From: Capsaspora owczarzaki ATCC 30864
Lineage: Eukaryota > Opisthokonta > Filasterea
Direction of reading: 5' to 3'
Length of the DNA stretch: 64,000 nt
NCBI RefSeq assembly: GCF_000151315.2
Contig: NW_011887293.1
Location: 241,471-305,470, forward strand
Program-made: the position numbers and the translations under genes
Shown here: in pieces, positions 43,240 through 55,152 of the stretch
How positions within the stretch are numbered: the first letter of the stretch is position 1
Layout of the letters: each line of letters starts with the position of its first letter
Notes under the pieces: model-generated
Told to the model about the DNA's origin: nothing
Database searches by the model: none
What the model saw: only the letters and a program-made list of their open reading frames with translations

Positions 43240-46233
43240 ATGAAGGGCGCAATCATCCTGGCGGCAGTGGCAGTGGCGCTGTGCATGTTCGTGTCCACCG
43301 CATCTGTTCCGGCACTCGCCCATGACGAAGGTAACACAGGTCACCCACCCTGCGTCTTGATTCCTGTGGTGGCACATCAGAGACTCACCTTCATGCACTG
43401 TTTCCGCTGCTTTTTCTGGTTGAATTCAAGTGCCTCTACTTCCGGCTGGCTACTTTGGCTCGGCGCTGATGGCCGCGTATGGCGATCACACCACCAACAC
43501 AATGACACTCGAGCAATTCGAACACCTCGTCCATGACCTTGGACTTTCTGAAGAGCACGACCACGACCATGACCATGACCATGAGCACGAGGAGGAGGAG
43601 GAACACGACGAAGACGAGGGCAAAGTACGTTATTCCAAACAAAAAAAAAAAACTGAAAAACTCAGTCAAAGCGCTGAATGTTGCAGCTGGTGCTCACATT
43701 GTGCATTTTTATTGTAAACACTCTATACTTCCACGTGCAGGAACTCTGTCCTCATGCAGACGAATTGGCCGCGCTTTTCGGCGTCGATGTTGAGGGTGCT
43801 GCAACCATCGACTCGACTCAACTTGGCCAGATTTCGATCGCCTTGGTCTACATGCTCGGATCCCAGGTCTGCGTGCATCACAACATTTCAGAGACGGACG
43901 TCGAGAGCAGCACCTACAGCACTCTCCTCCTTGAAATGTTTGGCAACGGCACTGCTCTTTCTGAGGAAAACTTGGAACACCTTTTCCTGGCTGCTGGCGC
44001 AACCCAACAAGCGGATCACGAGCATGAACATGAGCATGAACATGAGCATGAACACGAACATGAGGATGAACACGAAGACGAACATGAACACGAGCATGAA
44101 GACGCCGTGGCGGGACCTGTAAGTTTTCTGGATCTGTCTGTTTCACCCCAATTCTCCCCTCCAAACTTTGGCTTACTTGCAATCTCCTTTGACCTTTCAA
44201 AACAGTGCATCTCTGTGCATCTACTGCTTCATGCGCTCGAGTTGGAAGAAGAGTCGTTTGCGGGCAGCAGTCTCGAAACCCTCGCGACGGCTGTCATTTA
44301 CAGGGTTGCGACGAAAGCCTGCGTGGCCCACGACGACGTGGAAACCAAGTTTGTGCCAAGCACCCAGCAGCACTTTTTGGATGCCATCTTTGACCACTTT
44401 GGCTATGTTGGTGCCGAGAACATGCCCGTTTCTGTCATGACGACCATTTTCGAGAAACTTGGCCTAGTTGCCGGACACGAAGAAGACGACCATGAGCACG
44501 ACCACGACCACGAGGATGAGCACGACGATCACGACCATGACCACGCACGACGTGCTCTGGACGAGGAGCAACCAACGGTGCGAAGCCGTCGCAACCACGA
44601 AATCGGGCATGAGGAGCTCACCGGTGCCCTTGCACAAGCCGTCTTCGACCTGAATGGCGTCGTGGGTCGGGTTGTCTTCTCTCAAGATAGCGCCAGTCAT
44701 CCCGTGGACATTTGGGCAACCTTCTCTGCCTTGCCGAACGCTTCGGCCGCGTACACGCTCGAGATTCGCTCCTTCCGCGCGCTCGCCAACACTCTGCCTG
44801 CATGCAGTGCGGCCATGCTTGGTGGGCTGTTCCCCGATGCAACGAGTGGTGCCCTGATCAACACCCATGGTGCTCTTCCAGTTGGCGCCACGATTAACAG
44901 CTCGTACATTGACAGCACTCTCTCGCTCGTCGATGTTGACTTTTCTCTGGTGGGCAAGTCACTGGTGCTGGTCAACACGGATGATGACTCGGTGGTAGCA
45001 TGCGGAAACATCATGGACACGACCCCTCGCTGCTTTACCATTGCACAGCTGCTGGACTCGTTTGGAATCACCGAAACAATCGCTCAATCCCAGCTGGCAC
45101 AGCTTGCGCCCGGCTTGGTTTCGATGCTGGTCTCTGGCGCATGCACCAACCCCGTCACTTCGCATGCTGCTGCCGCTTCTGGTGTGACCGCCTCAGAAGC
45201 GTGGGGCTACGGCGTCCTTGCCACTTTTGTGGTGTGCTTGGTCTCGATCATTGGCGTCCTCTTTGTGCCTGGTATGAAGGGCACACGGCTCGAATCCAAC
45301 TTGATCTACCTCTTCTTTGTCGCTCTGGCGGTTGGCGTGCTCATTGGCGATGCCATCTTCCATCTGATTCCCCAAGCGTTTGGTGTTCACTCCCACGCCG
45401 CCGGCGAGGAAGAGCACAATCACAACCACGAGGCTGAGGAAGAAGAACACTCATATGACCATCTCTGGCGTGGATGTGTTGTCATTATTGGCATCTACAT
45501 GATGTGGATCCTCGAGAAGGTGTTGGAAAGCAGTGGCCACGGGCACACGCACGGGGGCTCGGCGGAAGACTCCTTTGAACTGAACGGCGCCACCTCGACC
45601 AAGACTATTGAGCTGCAGGAGGCCTCGATGAAGCAGAACAGCAGTGAGAAGCGCCACATTGACCAGATTGCCTGGCTCATCATTATCAGTGACTCGATTC
45701 ACAACTTTGTGGATGGTCTTGCGATGGGTGCATCGTTCTATGCCAGTCTGTCGACTGGCCTCAGCACCTCCATTGCCGTCTTGCTGCATGAAATCCCGCA
45801 CGAGCTCGGAGACTTTGCTATTCTTCTCGGTGCTGGCATGACCATTCGGCAAGCCGTCTTCTGGAACTTGATGTCCTCGTTGACGTGCTTCATTGGTCTG
45901 TTTGTGGGTCTCGGCATCGGCGAAGATACCGAAGCTCGCCTCTGGATTTTGTCTCTTGCCGGCGGCATGTTCTTGTACATTGCTCTTGTCAGCTTGGTAA
46001 GTGTTGGATGTGAGGTGGTTGTGTATGTGTGTTGTTTGGATTCCATGGTGCTCACAGCGAACATCTCGAATTCTTGTCTGGTGCTCGAACAGTTGCCCCA
46101 GCTCAGCAAGCACAACACCCGCCTTAACTCGCCTCAGGGCCGCAAAATGTTCCTGGTTATCAATCTTGGCATCCTTATTGGATTGGCCATCATGCTTCTC
46201 ATCGGTCGCTATGAAGATGACATTCATGTTTAG
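43240..46233 (+). CDS. LIV-1 subfamily ZIP zinc transporter with three His/Asp/Glu-rich blocks
   Basis: SLC39 (ZIP) family importer of Zn2+ or related ions into the cytosol. Exons 43240-43330, 43431-43624, 43741-44118, 44206-45996, 46093-46233; 864 aa. A signal peptide (AIILAAVAVALCMFVSTA) leads a large ectodomain of about 600 residues with repeated helical segments. Three metal-binding low-complexity blocks follow short helical units: HDHDHDHDHEHEEEEE, then HEHEHEHEHEHEHEHEDEHE, then DDHEHDHDHEDEHDDHDHDH. The TM domain has HNHNHEAEEEEHSYDH in its loop, the metal-site helix DSIHNFVDGLAMGASF and HEIPHELGDFAILLGAG, which is the HEXPHEXGD signature of the LIV-1 group (ZIP4/6/8/10/12/14). The ectodomain with repeated helical segments recalls ZIP4 and ZIP12. 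The last exon encodes the final TM helix and ends EDDIHV. Confidence 0.93.
44018..44102 (+). repeat. Hexanucleotide His-Glu coding repeat in the ZIP ectodomain
   Basis: Tandem (GAACATGAGCAT)-type units encode alternating His-Glu, later His-Glu-Asp, about 28 residues long. Smaller similar blocks lie at about 43557-43605 and 44485-44548. Confidence 0.85.
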
Positions 46234-46412
46234 AATCTTGGTGTTTTTTTGGCTGTAATGTTTTGAAAAATCAATGACTTCATTTTTGTTTTGTGCTTGG
46301 CAGTCCAGTGGTAGCTTGTTGTGAACAAAACCAGCATTTCGAACAAAAGCAGCGGCAATGGGACAGAAAAATCGTGGAACGGATCGAGAATGGTAACAAC
46401 ACAACAGAGCTT

Positions 46413-46418
46413 TTTATT
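46413..46418 (-). promoter_or_regulatory. Polyadenylation signal AATAAA of RPB10
   Basis: AATAAA on the minus strand begins a few bases after the proposed RPB10 stop at 46424-46426, supporting a very short 3' untranslated region and the 20-nt terminal exon. Confidence 0.5.
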
Positions 46419-46423
46419 TATGA

Positions 46424-47399
46424 TTAATCGGAGCGATCTTGGACTACACAGTGGCAAAGGGAGCACAGGTGTGGATACAAGCAAGACGCAGCAGCCATCA
46501 AAGCCAGGCCAAGGAGAACAGAGGAGGTGAGCACCAGCGAACAAGAAGCTGAGAAATTATCAACAAGCAAACAACAACGAATCTCAAAAAAGCCGCATTT
46601 ACCGTTGTATCGCAAGAGCTTCTCGATCAAATCAACGTGTGACAAAATCATCCTCCTGCAGCAGTAGCGCTTGAGCCTGAGAGCGTCGAGCGCATCACTA
46701 GTAGAACAGCAGGCTAGAATGAGCATCCAAAATCGACGCTTGTGCGTTTCTTCAAACCCCCCCCCCCAGCTCTTCTTGCCCCCTCCCCCTTGGAACTGAG
46801 CATTTATGGTGGGTAGGTATGGCTGCGTCATGCAATGCAATGAAAAAGCAGCGCAGCGATGGACAAACCACCCAACAAAAGCCCCTACAAAATGGCTGAG
46901 CGACCATTACAACATGTGGATCCGTTTTTTTGCTGCTTTTTCCATTGCATTTCCCCCTTCAACGACACCACTACTGCCGTTCCCCCAGTGCCGCGCTTGT
47001 TGACTTTGTTGCTGGCAATGATGACTGACTTGCACGGCAGCCTTTTGGGAGTAGAGCGAACCGAGCAACCGCAGAGCCAGAGAGTCACAAAAATAAAAAG
47101 TGTGTGCTTTGTGCTTGCTTACCCTTCGCTGATGGTCTGCTGGGCGAGCAGCGTGATGTACGCCTCGTACTTGTTGCCAGTGACCTTGCCACAGGTGAAG
47201 CACCTGACAGAGCGAGCAAGTGAGAATGAGTTTGAGTTGAACAAGGGTCAATCGCTTTTCCTCTGCCTCTCTGCCTCTCTGCCTCTCTGCCTCTCGATTC
47301 ACTTCCAAGCCACAATGCTGAGGTTGTCAGCACCCTCAAGCACCAATCTCAGATCAAACACGCAACAAACGTTCAAACGCACCGAACTGGAGTAATCAT
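46424..47399 (-). CDS. POLR2L: RPB10/POLR2L, shared small subunit of RNA polymerases I, II and III
   Basis: Zinc-binding assembly subunit common to the nuclear RNA polymerases. Four exons: 47383-47399 (17 nt), 47123-47203, 46603-46697 and 46424-46443 (20 nt); 70 aa. The sequence runs [20 protein letters not shown], then [25 protein letters not shown] and [11 protein letters not shown], nearly identical to human RPB10 including the CFTCGK and RYCCRR zinc ligands. The terminal exon (VQDRSD) is inferred: its acceptor GTGTAG is in phase and its stop overlaps a poly(A) signal. Alternatives read on for dozens of unrelated residues. The start codon is only 161 bp from that of the ORP gene, which points the other way. 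Confidence 0.92.
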
Positions 47400-47560
47400 G
47401 ACTCTATGAAGGATCGACCAACCAAAAAAAAAAAAAGCAGACTGAACTTTGCATTCAGAAGAACTCAATCGCACAACAAGTACACTCGTGATGCTATTAT
47501 TTGATGCACGAATACATCTCAGTCCTATCTTCATTTTTATTTTTCTCCTTTGTTGTTGCA
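47400..47560. promoter_or_regulatory. Putative bidirectional promoter, RPB10 / ORP
   Basis: Only 161 bp separate two divergent start codons (RPB10 minus, ORP plus), so both promoters and 5' untranslated regions must share this interval. I see no clear TATA box. Confidence 0.5.
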
Positions 47561-50500
47561 ATGGCGTCCGAGCAAGCCGCTTCCACTGGTGCGTCTTACT
47601 GCTTCACAATGCCTCGTGCTCCTTCTCCCAACCCCCAACCCCTCAACCCCCTTTCAACCCCCCCCCCCTCCGTGTCCTGGGTTTTGGCAACATCAACACC
47701 CTTGCTTCCTGGCTTGCTGATATTTTCGTCCTTCTCCTGCGACCCCTGCTCTGTTGAACTTTGGCCTGAACGATCGTGCTTTTCTCTCTCTCTCTCTCTC
47801 TTCAACCCGTTTTCCCTGTTCTCTGCCCCTTCCCCTCTCTCTCGTTTGCACTTTGACTGTCCTATCGATGCTGCTCTAGTTCACATGTTGAGCCCCTGCT
47901 CATCCCCCCCCCCTCTCTCTCTCACAAGTTGTACCACCACTCACCTGGTTTCTCTTTTTTTTTTTTCTTTTTTTTTTGGTTTTCTTGACAGATGGAAGCC
48001 ACTCGTACGGCCAACAGCTGCTCGCAGGCGCCAGAAGCAACAATGTGGAGCTCGTGCGCATGCTACTACAACGCCCAGGCATCGACGTCAACGTCCGAGG
48101 TGAGGAAAGCACACCGAAAACCAAAAAAACGGAGCTCAAAATTTGGCGTTTTCCAAAAAAAAAAAAAAAAAAAAAAAATTCGGAAAATCAAAAAAAAAAA
48201 AAAAAAAGGAAAAATCGGCTGAAATCTATCGGATTTGACATTTGGTGTCACTTGTCACCCAAATCTCAAAGTCATTCAAGACAGACGAAAGTGAATCTCA
48301 AGGTCCATTCTCAGCCAATGAGACAATGGCGGAAGATTTGAGCTCTCATTCGTTGCTAACCATCTTTTCGGGGAACTTTTCCGATCCACTAGGTCAAGGG
48401 ATGGGCACCGGTGGCCTCACGCCGCTGCAGATGGCATCCTTCTTTGGGCACACTGCTGTCGTGGACCTGTTGCTGCAGAACGGGGCCGACCCAAACCTGC
48501 AAGACAAGGAGGGCGAGACGCCGTTGCATCGCGCGGCCATGTCGGATCGCCGCGAGATTCTTCAGCTGCTGCTCAAGCATAACGCCGATGTCACCATTCG
48601 AAACGGAATGGGCATGACTGCCCAGGCTCTGGCGCGCAACGAAGACGTTCGCCGTCTGCTTCGAGGTTGGTGTTTTGTGTTTGAAAAGCGAATTGCATGC
48701 TCTGTTCGATTTGCTGACCCCTGCTGTCGTTTGTTGCCTTGTTGTCGAGTGCAGCGGCGGACGACGCGCAACGCCTCGATATTGAAACAAAGTTCCTGAC
48801 GGCGGCTCGCGACGGAAACACAACGCTGGTGGCCCACCTGATCGACGGCACCTCTCCGCCCAACCTGAACTGCCGCGACCGAAACGGCAACACGGCGCTT
48901 CACTGCGCCGCCAACCGAGGGCACAAGGCCATTGTCATTCTTCTGCTGCAGCATGGCGTTGACACGGCCATTCTGAACAACCAACAGAAGACGGCGCAGC
49001 TCCTGGCGAAAGACGATCAAACGCGCGACCTTTTGCTTGGTAAGTGTTTTTGCGGATTTGGGGGAGGCGGGGAAGCGGGGGGGTCCCTTTTTTTGGTCCT
49101 GTTGCCATCCAATGTTTGTGTTTGTGGTTCTGACTCGTCTGGTTTATCGTGCTTTGTAATGGGAAAACCCGCTGGTCGCAGTGTCGCCGGTCTCTGCGCG
49201 GCACCGCCTGGAATCTGCCCGCATTGAAGGCGCCCTCTCAAAATCCTCCTTCCGCGGGTGGAAGCTGCGCTGGTTTGTGCTGGACAACTGCACACTTTCG
49301 TACTACAATTCGGCATCCGAGGCGCGCAGCGGCAAAGGTCGCGTCCTTGACTCTGTGCATCTTGGAACGGCGGTGGTTTCACCTGACGCATCCGACCCGC
49401 TCGTGTTTCGCATCAAAGGCAACTCCTGGGCCTACCAACTGCGGACTGAGAAGGCGGACGATCGTCTGCGGTGGCTGACGGACATGCGGGACCAGCAGAC
49501 CTACTTTAGCCTAGCCGTGCCCGTCACCGAATCGTCGGTGCAGCAGTCAAGCTCACGCGCGTCTTCCCAACCCTTGCCCTTCTCTGGCCGCTTGAAATCC
49601 GACTTGGACGATGCGACACTTCCCCGCCTCGGTCCGCTGGCAGAGTCGTTGGAAGCGGCTGCGCGAGATCGAGAGGCGCTCGAGAAGCAACTCGATGGTG
49701 TCGAGACCGCTGTTGATGCTGCAGCCCAACAGGTCGCAGCTCTGAGCAAGTCGTCCCCCATGCAAGGCGCTGCGGCGGAGGTGGTCAAGAACGCCGACGA
49801 CATTGTCAGGACGCTCAAGCAATCGCGCGAAACGAGCCGTGCCCTCTGGCGGACGTTGTCCCATTGCTTGAATATCATGTCTCACCATGAGCATGTCTGG
49901 ACCAAGCGATTCGAGCTTGAGAAAGAACGGCGGCGTGTGCTCGAAGAGAGCATTAGCAAGCTGGCTGCCGAGCACGACCAGCTGGAGCGCAGCGTCATTT
50001 CCATCTCTTCGCGTCGCTCGAGTCATCTCGATTTGGCCAGTATGGGTGAAAATGAGTGCTTTTTCGACGCCAGTGATGGTGATTTCGACGAGCATGGCTT
50101 GCCCGTCGATTCGGACGATGACGACGCCTTTACTGACTCTGCGTACGAAAGCAACGCGCCACCTCATGCTCGGGTGGCAACCGCAGCAGCAGCAAAGCTG
50201 TCATCCTCCGCTGCAGCTTCCTCTGCTTCTCTCAGCTCCACTGACAGCTCGAGCACGTTGCCAGCCGGCACGTTTGGCGAAAATGCCCTCGCAACTTCTC
50301 GTACGTCTGTGGTGAATGGCAAGCGTGTCCACCGCACGACCCTCGCTCAGTACATGGTGGATCGCAAGAATGTGAGCCTGTGGGCCTTCCTCAAGCAGTG
50401 CATGGGAAAGGACTTGTCCAAAATCACCATGCCCGTCCTCTTCAACGAGCCCGTGTCCTTCTTGCAGCGCCTGTGTGAAGATTTGGAGTACGCCTCCCTT

Positions 50501-51625
50501 CTGGACACTGCCGCGCAGCATCCCGACCCGCTGATGCGCATTCAGTACGTGATGGCGTTTGCCGCCAGTGGCTATGCTGCGACCGCCAACCGCCTCGGCA
50601 AGCCATTCAACCCGCTGCTCGGCGAGACGTTTGAGCTTGAGCGCGACCTCGAGAATGGCAGTGTGATGCGCGCATTGTGCGAGCAAGTCTCCCACCACCC
50701 TCCGATCTCTGCGTTGGTTTGCGAATCCCCGCACTTTGTCTTCCACGAGTACAATGACGTGCGCATCAAGTTCTGGGGCAAGAGCATTGAGATTGTTCCT
50801 ACAGGCAACGAGCATGTGCGACTTCGGATTGGCGACTCTGGCAGCGAAGACGAGGAGTTTACCTGGTCCAAGGTCACAACGTGCGTGCACAACATTATCG
50901 TTGGCAAGCTGTGGCTCGATCAGTATGGGAAAATGGAGATGGTCAATCACACAAACAACGTTCGCTGCGTGCTCGAGTTCAAGCCCCGCTCGCTGTGGTT
51001 TTCTCCCAACTCTGGATGCGAGCTGGAAGGCTACGTTCTGGATGCGGCGGGCAATCGCACGCACTTGCTTGCCGGCTGGTGGAATGACTCGCTGTATTCC
51101 ATCTCTCTCAAGGACTACTACGCGTCCCCTGCCGGAGCGGCTGCAGCTGCAGCTGCGGCAACGGGCTCGAAAAAGAAGGCTGTCGCGCCCACCATCGCCG
51201 CCGAAGCCCTGCGCGTCCATCCCGCTGCCAAGCGCCTGTGGGTTCGCAACCCTCTGCCCGAGATTAGCTCCAAGATGTACAACATGACGACGTATGCAAT
51301 GGCCTTGAACGAGGTGGACTCGGAGCTTGCCAAGTCTGTGGCTCCGACCGACTCGCGCCTCCGTCCCGATCAACGCGCCCTCGAGAACGGCTTGGTCGAC
51401 CTCGCCAGCTCCGAGAAGAACCGCCTGGAAGAGAAGCAGCGTCTGACTCGCAAGGTGCGTGCGCGCCAAAACCAGGAGCACGTCCCGATGTGGTTTACCG
51501 AGCGCGAGGACGCCTACAACGGCATGAACGGCTGGCTGTATCGCGGTGGCTACTGGGAAGCCCGCGAGAAGGGTCAATTCGATGCTTGTCCCGATATTTA
51601 CGGCGATGCCCCTCAGAGTGGATGA
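47561..51625 (+). CDS. Oxysterol-binding protein-related protein: ankyrin repeats, PH domain, FFAT-like motif, ORD
   Basis: Lipid transfer protein for ER contact sites, with the domain order of human ORP1L (OSBPL1A). Exons 47561-47588, 47992-48099, 48393-48665, 48755-49039, 49182-51625; 1,045 aa. Ankyrin repeats occupy residues about 15-225 (GLTPLQMASFFGHTAVVDLL, EGETPLHRAA, NGNTALHCAANRGHKAIVIL). A PH domain follows at about 240-340 (GALSKSSFRGWKLRWFVLD). A coiled region comes next, then ENECFFDASDGDFDE, which fits an acidic-tract FFAT motif for VAP binding. The sterol-binding ORD starts near residue 600: FLKQCMGKDLSKITMPVLFN, KPFNPLLGETFEL, the signature EQVSHHPPISA and KVTTCVHNIIVGKLW. The C-terminal part (WFTEREDAYNG, YRGGYWEARE) completes the domain. 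All introns are GT-AG. Confidence 0.94.
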
Positions 51626-52009
51626 GCAGTGACATATTTTTTTCAAACAATCTGTTGGTTTAGACTTTTTTTTTGTGTGTGTGTGTGTCTGTGTGTGTTT
51701 TTTGTTCGTTTGTACGCTGGAGGAGCCAATACATTGTATGTACTTTATCTTGGTCATTGTTGATGAAAATTAGCCAATACATTGTATGTACTTTATCTTG
51801 GTCATTGTTGATGAAAATTTTAGAGAACTTTTCTTTGATCCTTCATCTTGTTCGCACTGTCTTTCTCACCCCGTGTCCGTGAGCTCCAAGGCAACCTGTA
51901 TCATGACTCCCGATTAAATGCCACATTATTGCTCAGTCGCACTTATCCAGTCCCAGCGAATTCGGCATTGGCGCTGGTTATCTCGATCTCAGTCCGCTGC
52001 CCTCATCCA
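51626..52009. other. Spacer with a 48-bp tandem duplication
   Basis: About 385 bp between ORP and the cryptochrome gene. A 48-bp unit starting AGCCAATACATTGTATGTAC is duplicated perfectly (51724-51771 and 51772-51819). A (TG)n stretch lies near 51675-51698. No gene seen. Confidence 0.6.
51724..51819 (+). repeat. 48-bp perfect tandem duplication
   Basis: Two adjacent identical copies of a 48-bp unit in the 3' flank of the ORP gene. Confidence 0.9.
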
Positions 52010-55000
52010 ATGTCGCTGCCGCCGCCTCAACCGCCGCAGTCGCGTTCACTATCACAACTGCTGCTGCAGCATCCACCATCCCAGGCAGCAGCAGCAGCAG
52101 CAGTGCCGCAGGAGAGCCGCAACGCTTGCCACTGGTTTCGCATCAATGCGCTTCGCCTCGATGACAATCCTGCGCTGCTCGCTGCGATCGAGTACAGCAG
52201 CAGCAGCAGCAGCAGCAGCAGTGCCCCGTCAGCATCAGCACCGACAACGACGTCAGCATCAGCATCGCACAGTGGAACTGCGGAGCCGCATAACACCCTG
52301 CACAATGTAAGCAATAGATCCAATACAAAAAAAAAACCGTCCACCCCTTCAAGCAAAAGCCTTCAGCATAGGATCTCGCATTGAATGTCCAGCTCCCCTT
52401 TATGATGATGACTATCATCAATCAAGATGTGTATTATCATGCATTGCTAACGAACTCGTCAATTCTTCCCCGGGCCTTCTTCTCGCAGGTCTTTGTGCTC
52501 GATCCGTCGGACGCAACAATCCCGTCGAGCGGACTGCCGCTGGTCTTCTTGCTGGAAAGCTTGACCAATCTCCAATCTCGCCTGACTTGGCTTGGATCGC
52601 ACTTGGTACGTTTTCAATTTTTTTTTTTTTTTTTTCATTCCTGTCGCGCGGAGGTCTCCGTTGTTGTGTTGTCCTAATCCCTGAAAAAAAAAAAACAGAC
52701 AATTCTGAGAGGCCAAGTCGAGCAAGTGCTGCCAGACTATCTATCCAAGCATGACATTTCTCTGGTGACCTACGAGGAAAGCACGCCAGAACCCGCATCG
52801 AGTCAAGTCGCTCAAAGGCTTGAACAGGCGCTCCACCCATTGCGCATCCGACAGCGCCTGGAAACGTCGGCGTTTGTGACGCACACGCTTTATGACATGA
52901 ACATGCTCCTCGTTGCATGCAAAAACACTCCTCCGCTGACCTATGGCAAGTTTCTGTCTCTAATCGAGTCCATCGGCCCGCCGGTCGCCCCGTTGGACGC
53001 GCCACATCGACTGGCTGAACGCGGCCCCGCGGGACAAACCGACGCGGCGACAGGAGGGATTCCCTCGCTCGCCGAGCTTGGCATTTCAGAGCCCCATACT
53101 CCACTCATGTTTCATGGTGGCGAGACTGCTGGGCAAGCGCGAATGCATCACTATTTGGGCGATCTTGCGCGGGTGGCCAACTTTTCCAAGCCCGAGCTCG
53201 ACCCCACGTTGTTTGAAGAGCCGTCGTCAAGCGTCATGTCGCCGTATCTGCGATTTGGCTGCGTCTCTCCCCGGCGCTTCTTTTTCGAAATCAACAAGGT
53301 GTACATTGACAGCGGCGTGACGCCCACGCAGCCGCCCGTCTCCCTGCTTGGTCAGCTCTATTGGCGAGAGTTCTTCTACCTTGTTGCGGCTGGCACTCCC
53401 AATTTCGACCGCGCTGCCGGCAATCCCATCTGCAAGCAAATCCAATGGGATGTCAACCCCGAGTATCTGGCGGCTTGGGTAAGGTTTGGGTGATGGGTTT
53501 ATTTTTTTTTCAAAATTGCAGAATATGGTTTGCACAATGCTCTTCCGCTGCTTGCTCTGAGCCAGTGCTGTCATACTCATCGTCTGATCTTGCAGGAGTC
53601 TGGTCGTACTGGATATCCATGGATTGATGCAGCCATGAACCAACTGCGAGAAGTGGGCTGGATGCACCATTTGGCTCGACACGCGGTGGCTTGTTTCTTG
53701 ACCCGCGGAGACTTGTTTCTATCTTGGGAGCTTGGCAGAGACTATTTGCAGCGTACCCTCTTGGATGCGGATTGGAGGTGAGTTTCTTTTTAGGGCGATC
53801 GTGCGACCTTCTTCTCAATGTTGCGTTTTCGGAACCACTAACGTGTCTGGTTTGGTCCGCCTGTCCAACAACAGCATTAGCAATGCCAACTGGATGTGGA
53901 TGTCCGCGAGTGCATTCTTCCATGCCTATTTTCGCGTTTATAGGTAACAACAAAAAAGAAAAGCATGGCGGAACACAATGGCGATTGTTTGCTTTGCCTT
54001 CATTGCTCACTTTTTTGCTTCTCCTTCTTCAATCCTCCTCCTCCTTCTTCTTCATATATTCTCTTCTCTTTCATTCTGGTGATGCTCCAATCCTGATGCA
54101 GCCCAATCACGTTTGCCCAGCACTACGATCCTGAGGGCAAGTTTGTCCGTCGGTTTGTGCCGGCTTTGCGCAACTTCCCCTCCGAGTACATTTATATGCC
54201 GTGGTCGGCCCCATTGGAAGTGCAGCGCGAGGCGGGGTGTATTGTTGGAGTCGACTATCCGAAGCCGATTGTGGATCACGAGCAAGTCTGCCGAACCAAC
54301 ATGGAACGGATGCGCGACGCCTACGCGCAGCAGCCCGATGCAGCAGCTCTCATGGCGGTGTCTGCAGTCTCGATGCTGACTCGCCAGCCACACGATGCTG
54401 TTACGCTGGCGCAGATGCATGGCCAGTCCAGTGGAACTCTTTCGATCAAGTCGAGCGACTCCATCTCGGCCCCATTCTTTAAACCCCTCGATACGAGTGC
54501 AAACGGTGTGGCCGACACGAGCCGGCTCGGGGACACCACGTCTGTTCATTCGGGCTCGACAGACTCTATTCCGCGTGCGCACCAAAAAACAGCGAGCGAG
54601 GAAGCTGCGCGCGTCACCAACGACGCACGGCGGTGGTCGACGACCCCTGTCCCTGTGCTATCTCGAGATCTTGGTCAGATTTTGCAACAATGGCATGCAG
54701 ACATGCTGCAACGTGCGCAAGCAGCCTCGCAACTTGTGCATCACAACCACAGTGACGAGGCGCATCGCCACGCCTCGGAGGCCCACCACCACGCTCTGGA
54801 GCCGGACTCGAGTACGTCCCTGTCGTCTGGGTCTGTTACTCCCCCATCTCAGGTCGGTTCCGCTGGGACTATATCAAATCGCGAGGTCCATTTTGACCCC
54901 GCGTTGCATTCCATGATGGCCACCGAGGTTGTCGGTCAACTTCATCCTGCTGTTGGGCTGGTCGCAGACCATCTGAACGCTGCCATTTCCACGCGTGTCA

Positions 55001-55152
55001 CACGTCGTTCCTCTGAGGCCTTTGGTGATAGCCACGCAGCAGCAGCAGCAGCAGCAGCAGCGTCCCAGCCTGGCAGTGCCAAACGATCACGAGCAAGCAC
55101 TCCTCCTTCCGTTGAAACCTCCACTCGTTGCACCTCCCCTCGGAAGCGATGA
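52010..55152 (+). CDS. Cryptochrome/(6-4) photolyase family protein with a long C-terminal tail
   Basis: FAD-binding blue-light protein, either a (6-4) photolyase or an animal-type cryptochrome. Exons 52010-52306, 52489-52605, 52699-53478, 53596-53777, 53875-53943, 54102-55152; 831 aa. The start [18 protein letters not shown] is the usual photolyase N-terminus, here preceded by about 35 Pro/Ser/Ala-rich residues and interrupted by poly-Ser from CAG repeats. Family blocks: [100 protein letters not shown]. The HHLARH block has the active-site histidines of (6-4) photolyases, but it is also kept in some cryptochromes. A tail of about 280 residues after the FAD domain is Ser/Ala/His-rich with basic patches (AKRSRAS, SPRKR). 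That tail is more cryptochrome-like; repair or signalling cannot be decided. Confidence 0.9.
52196..52222 (+). repeat. (AGC)n coding repeat (poly-Ser) in the cryptochrome gene
   Basis: Nine tandem AGC codons inside the N-terminal photolyase domain, between the [11 protein letters not shown] block and the second exon. Similar CAG/GCA runs occur at 52087-52105 (poly-Ala) and 55037-55063 (poly-Ala). Confidence 0.85.

Noticed and set aside
43889-44210. Antisense ORFs in the His-rich part of the ZIP gene (for example FMLMFMLMFMLM)
   Set aside because: Readings of the His-Glu codon repeat in other frames.
45451-46404. 317-codon minus-strand ORF opposite the ZIP gene
   Set aside because: Antisense to the conserved TM region; no recognisable domain.
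50201-51757. 518-codon minus-strand ORF opposite the ORP gene
   Set aside because: Antisense shadow of the conserved ORD exon; the plus-strand reading matches the family throughout.
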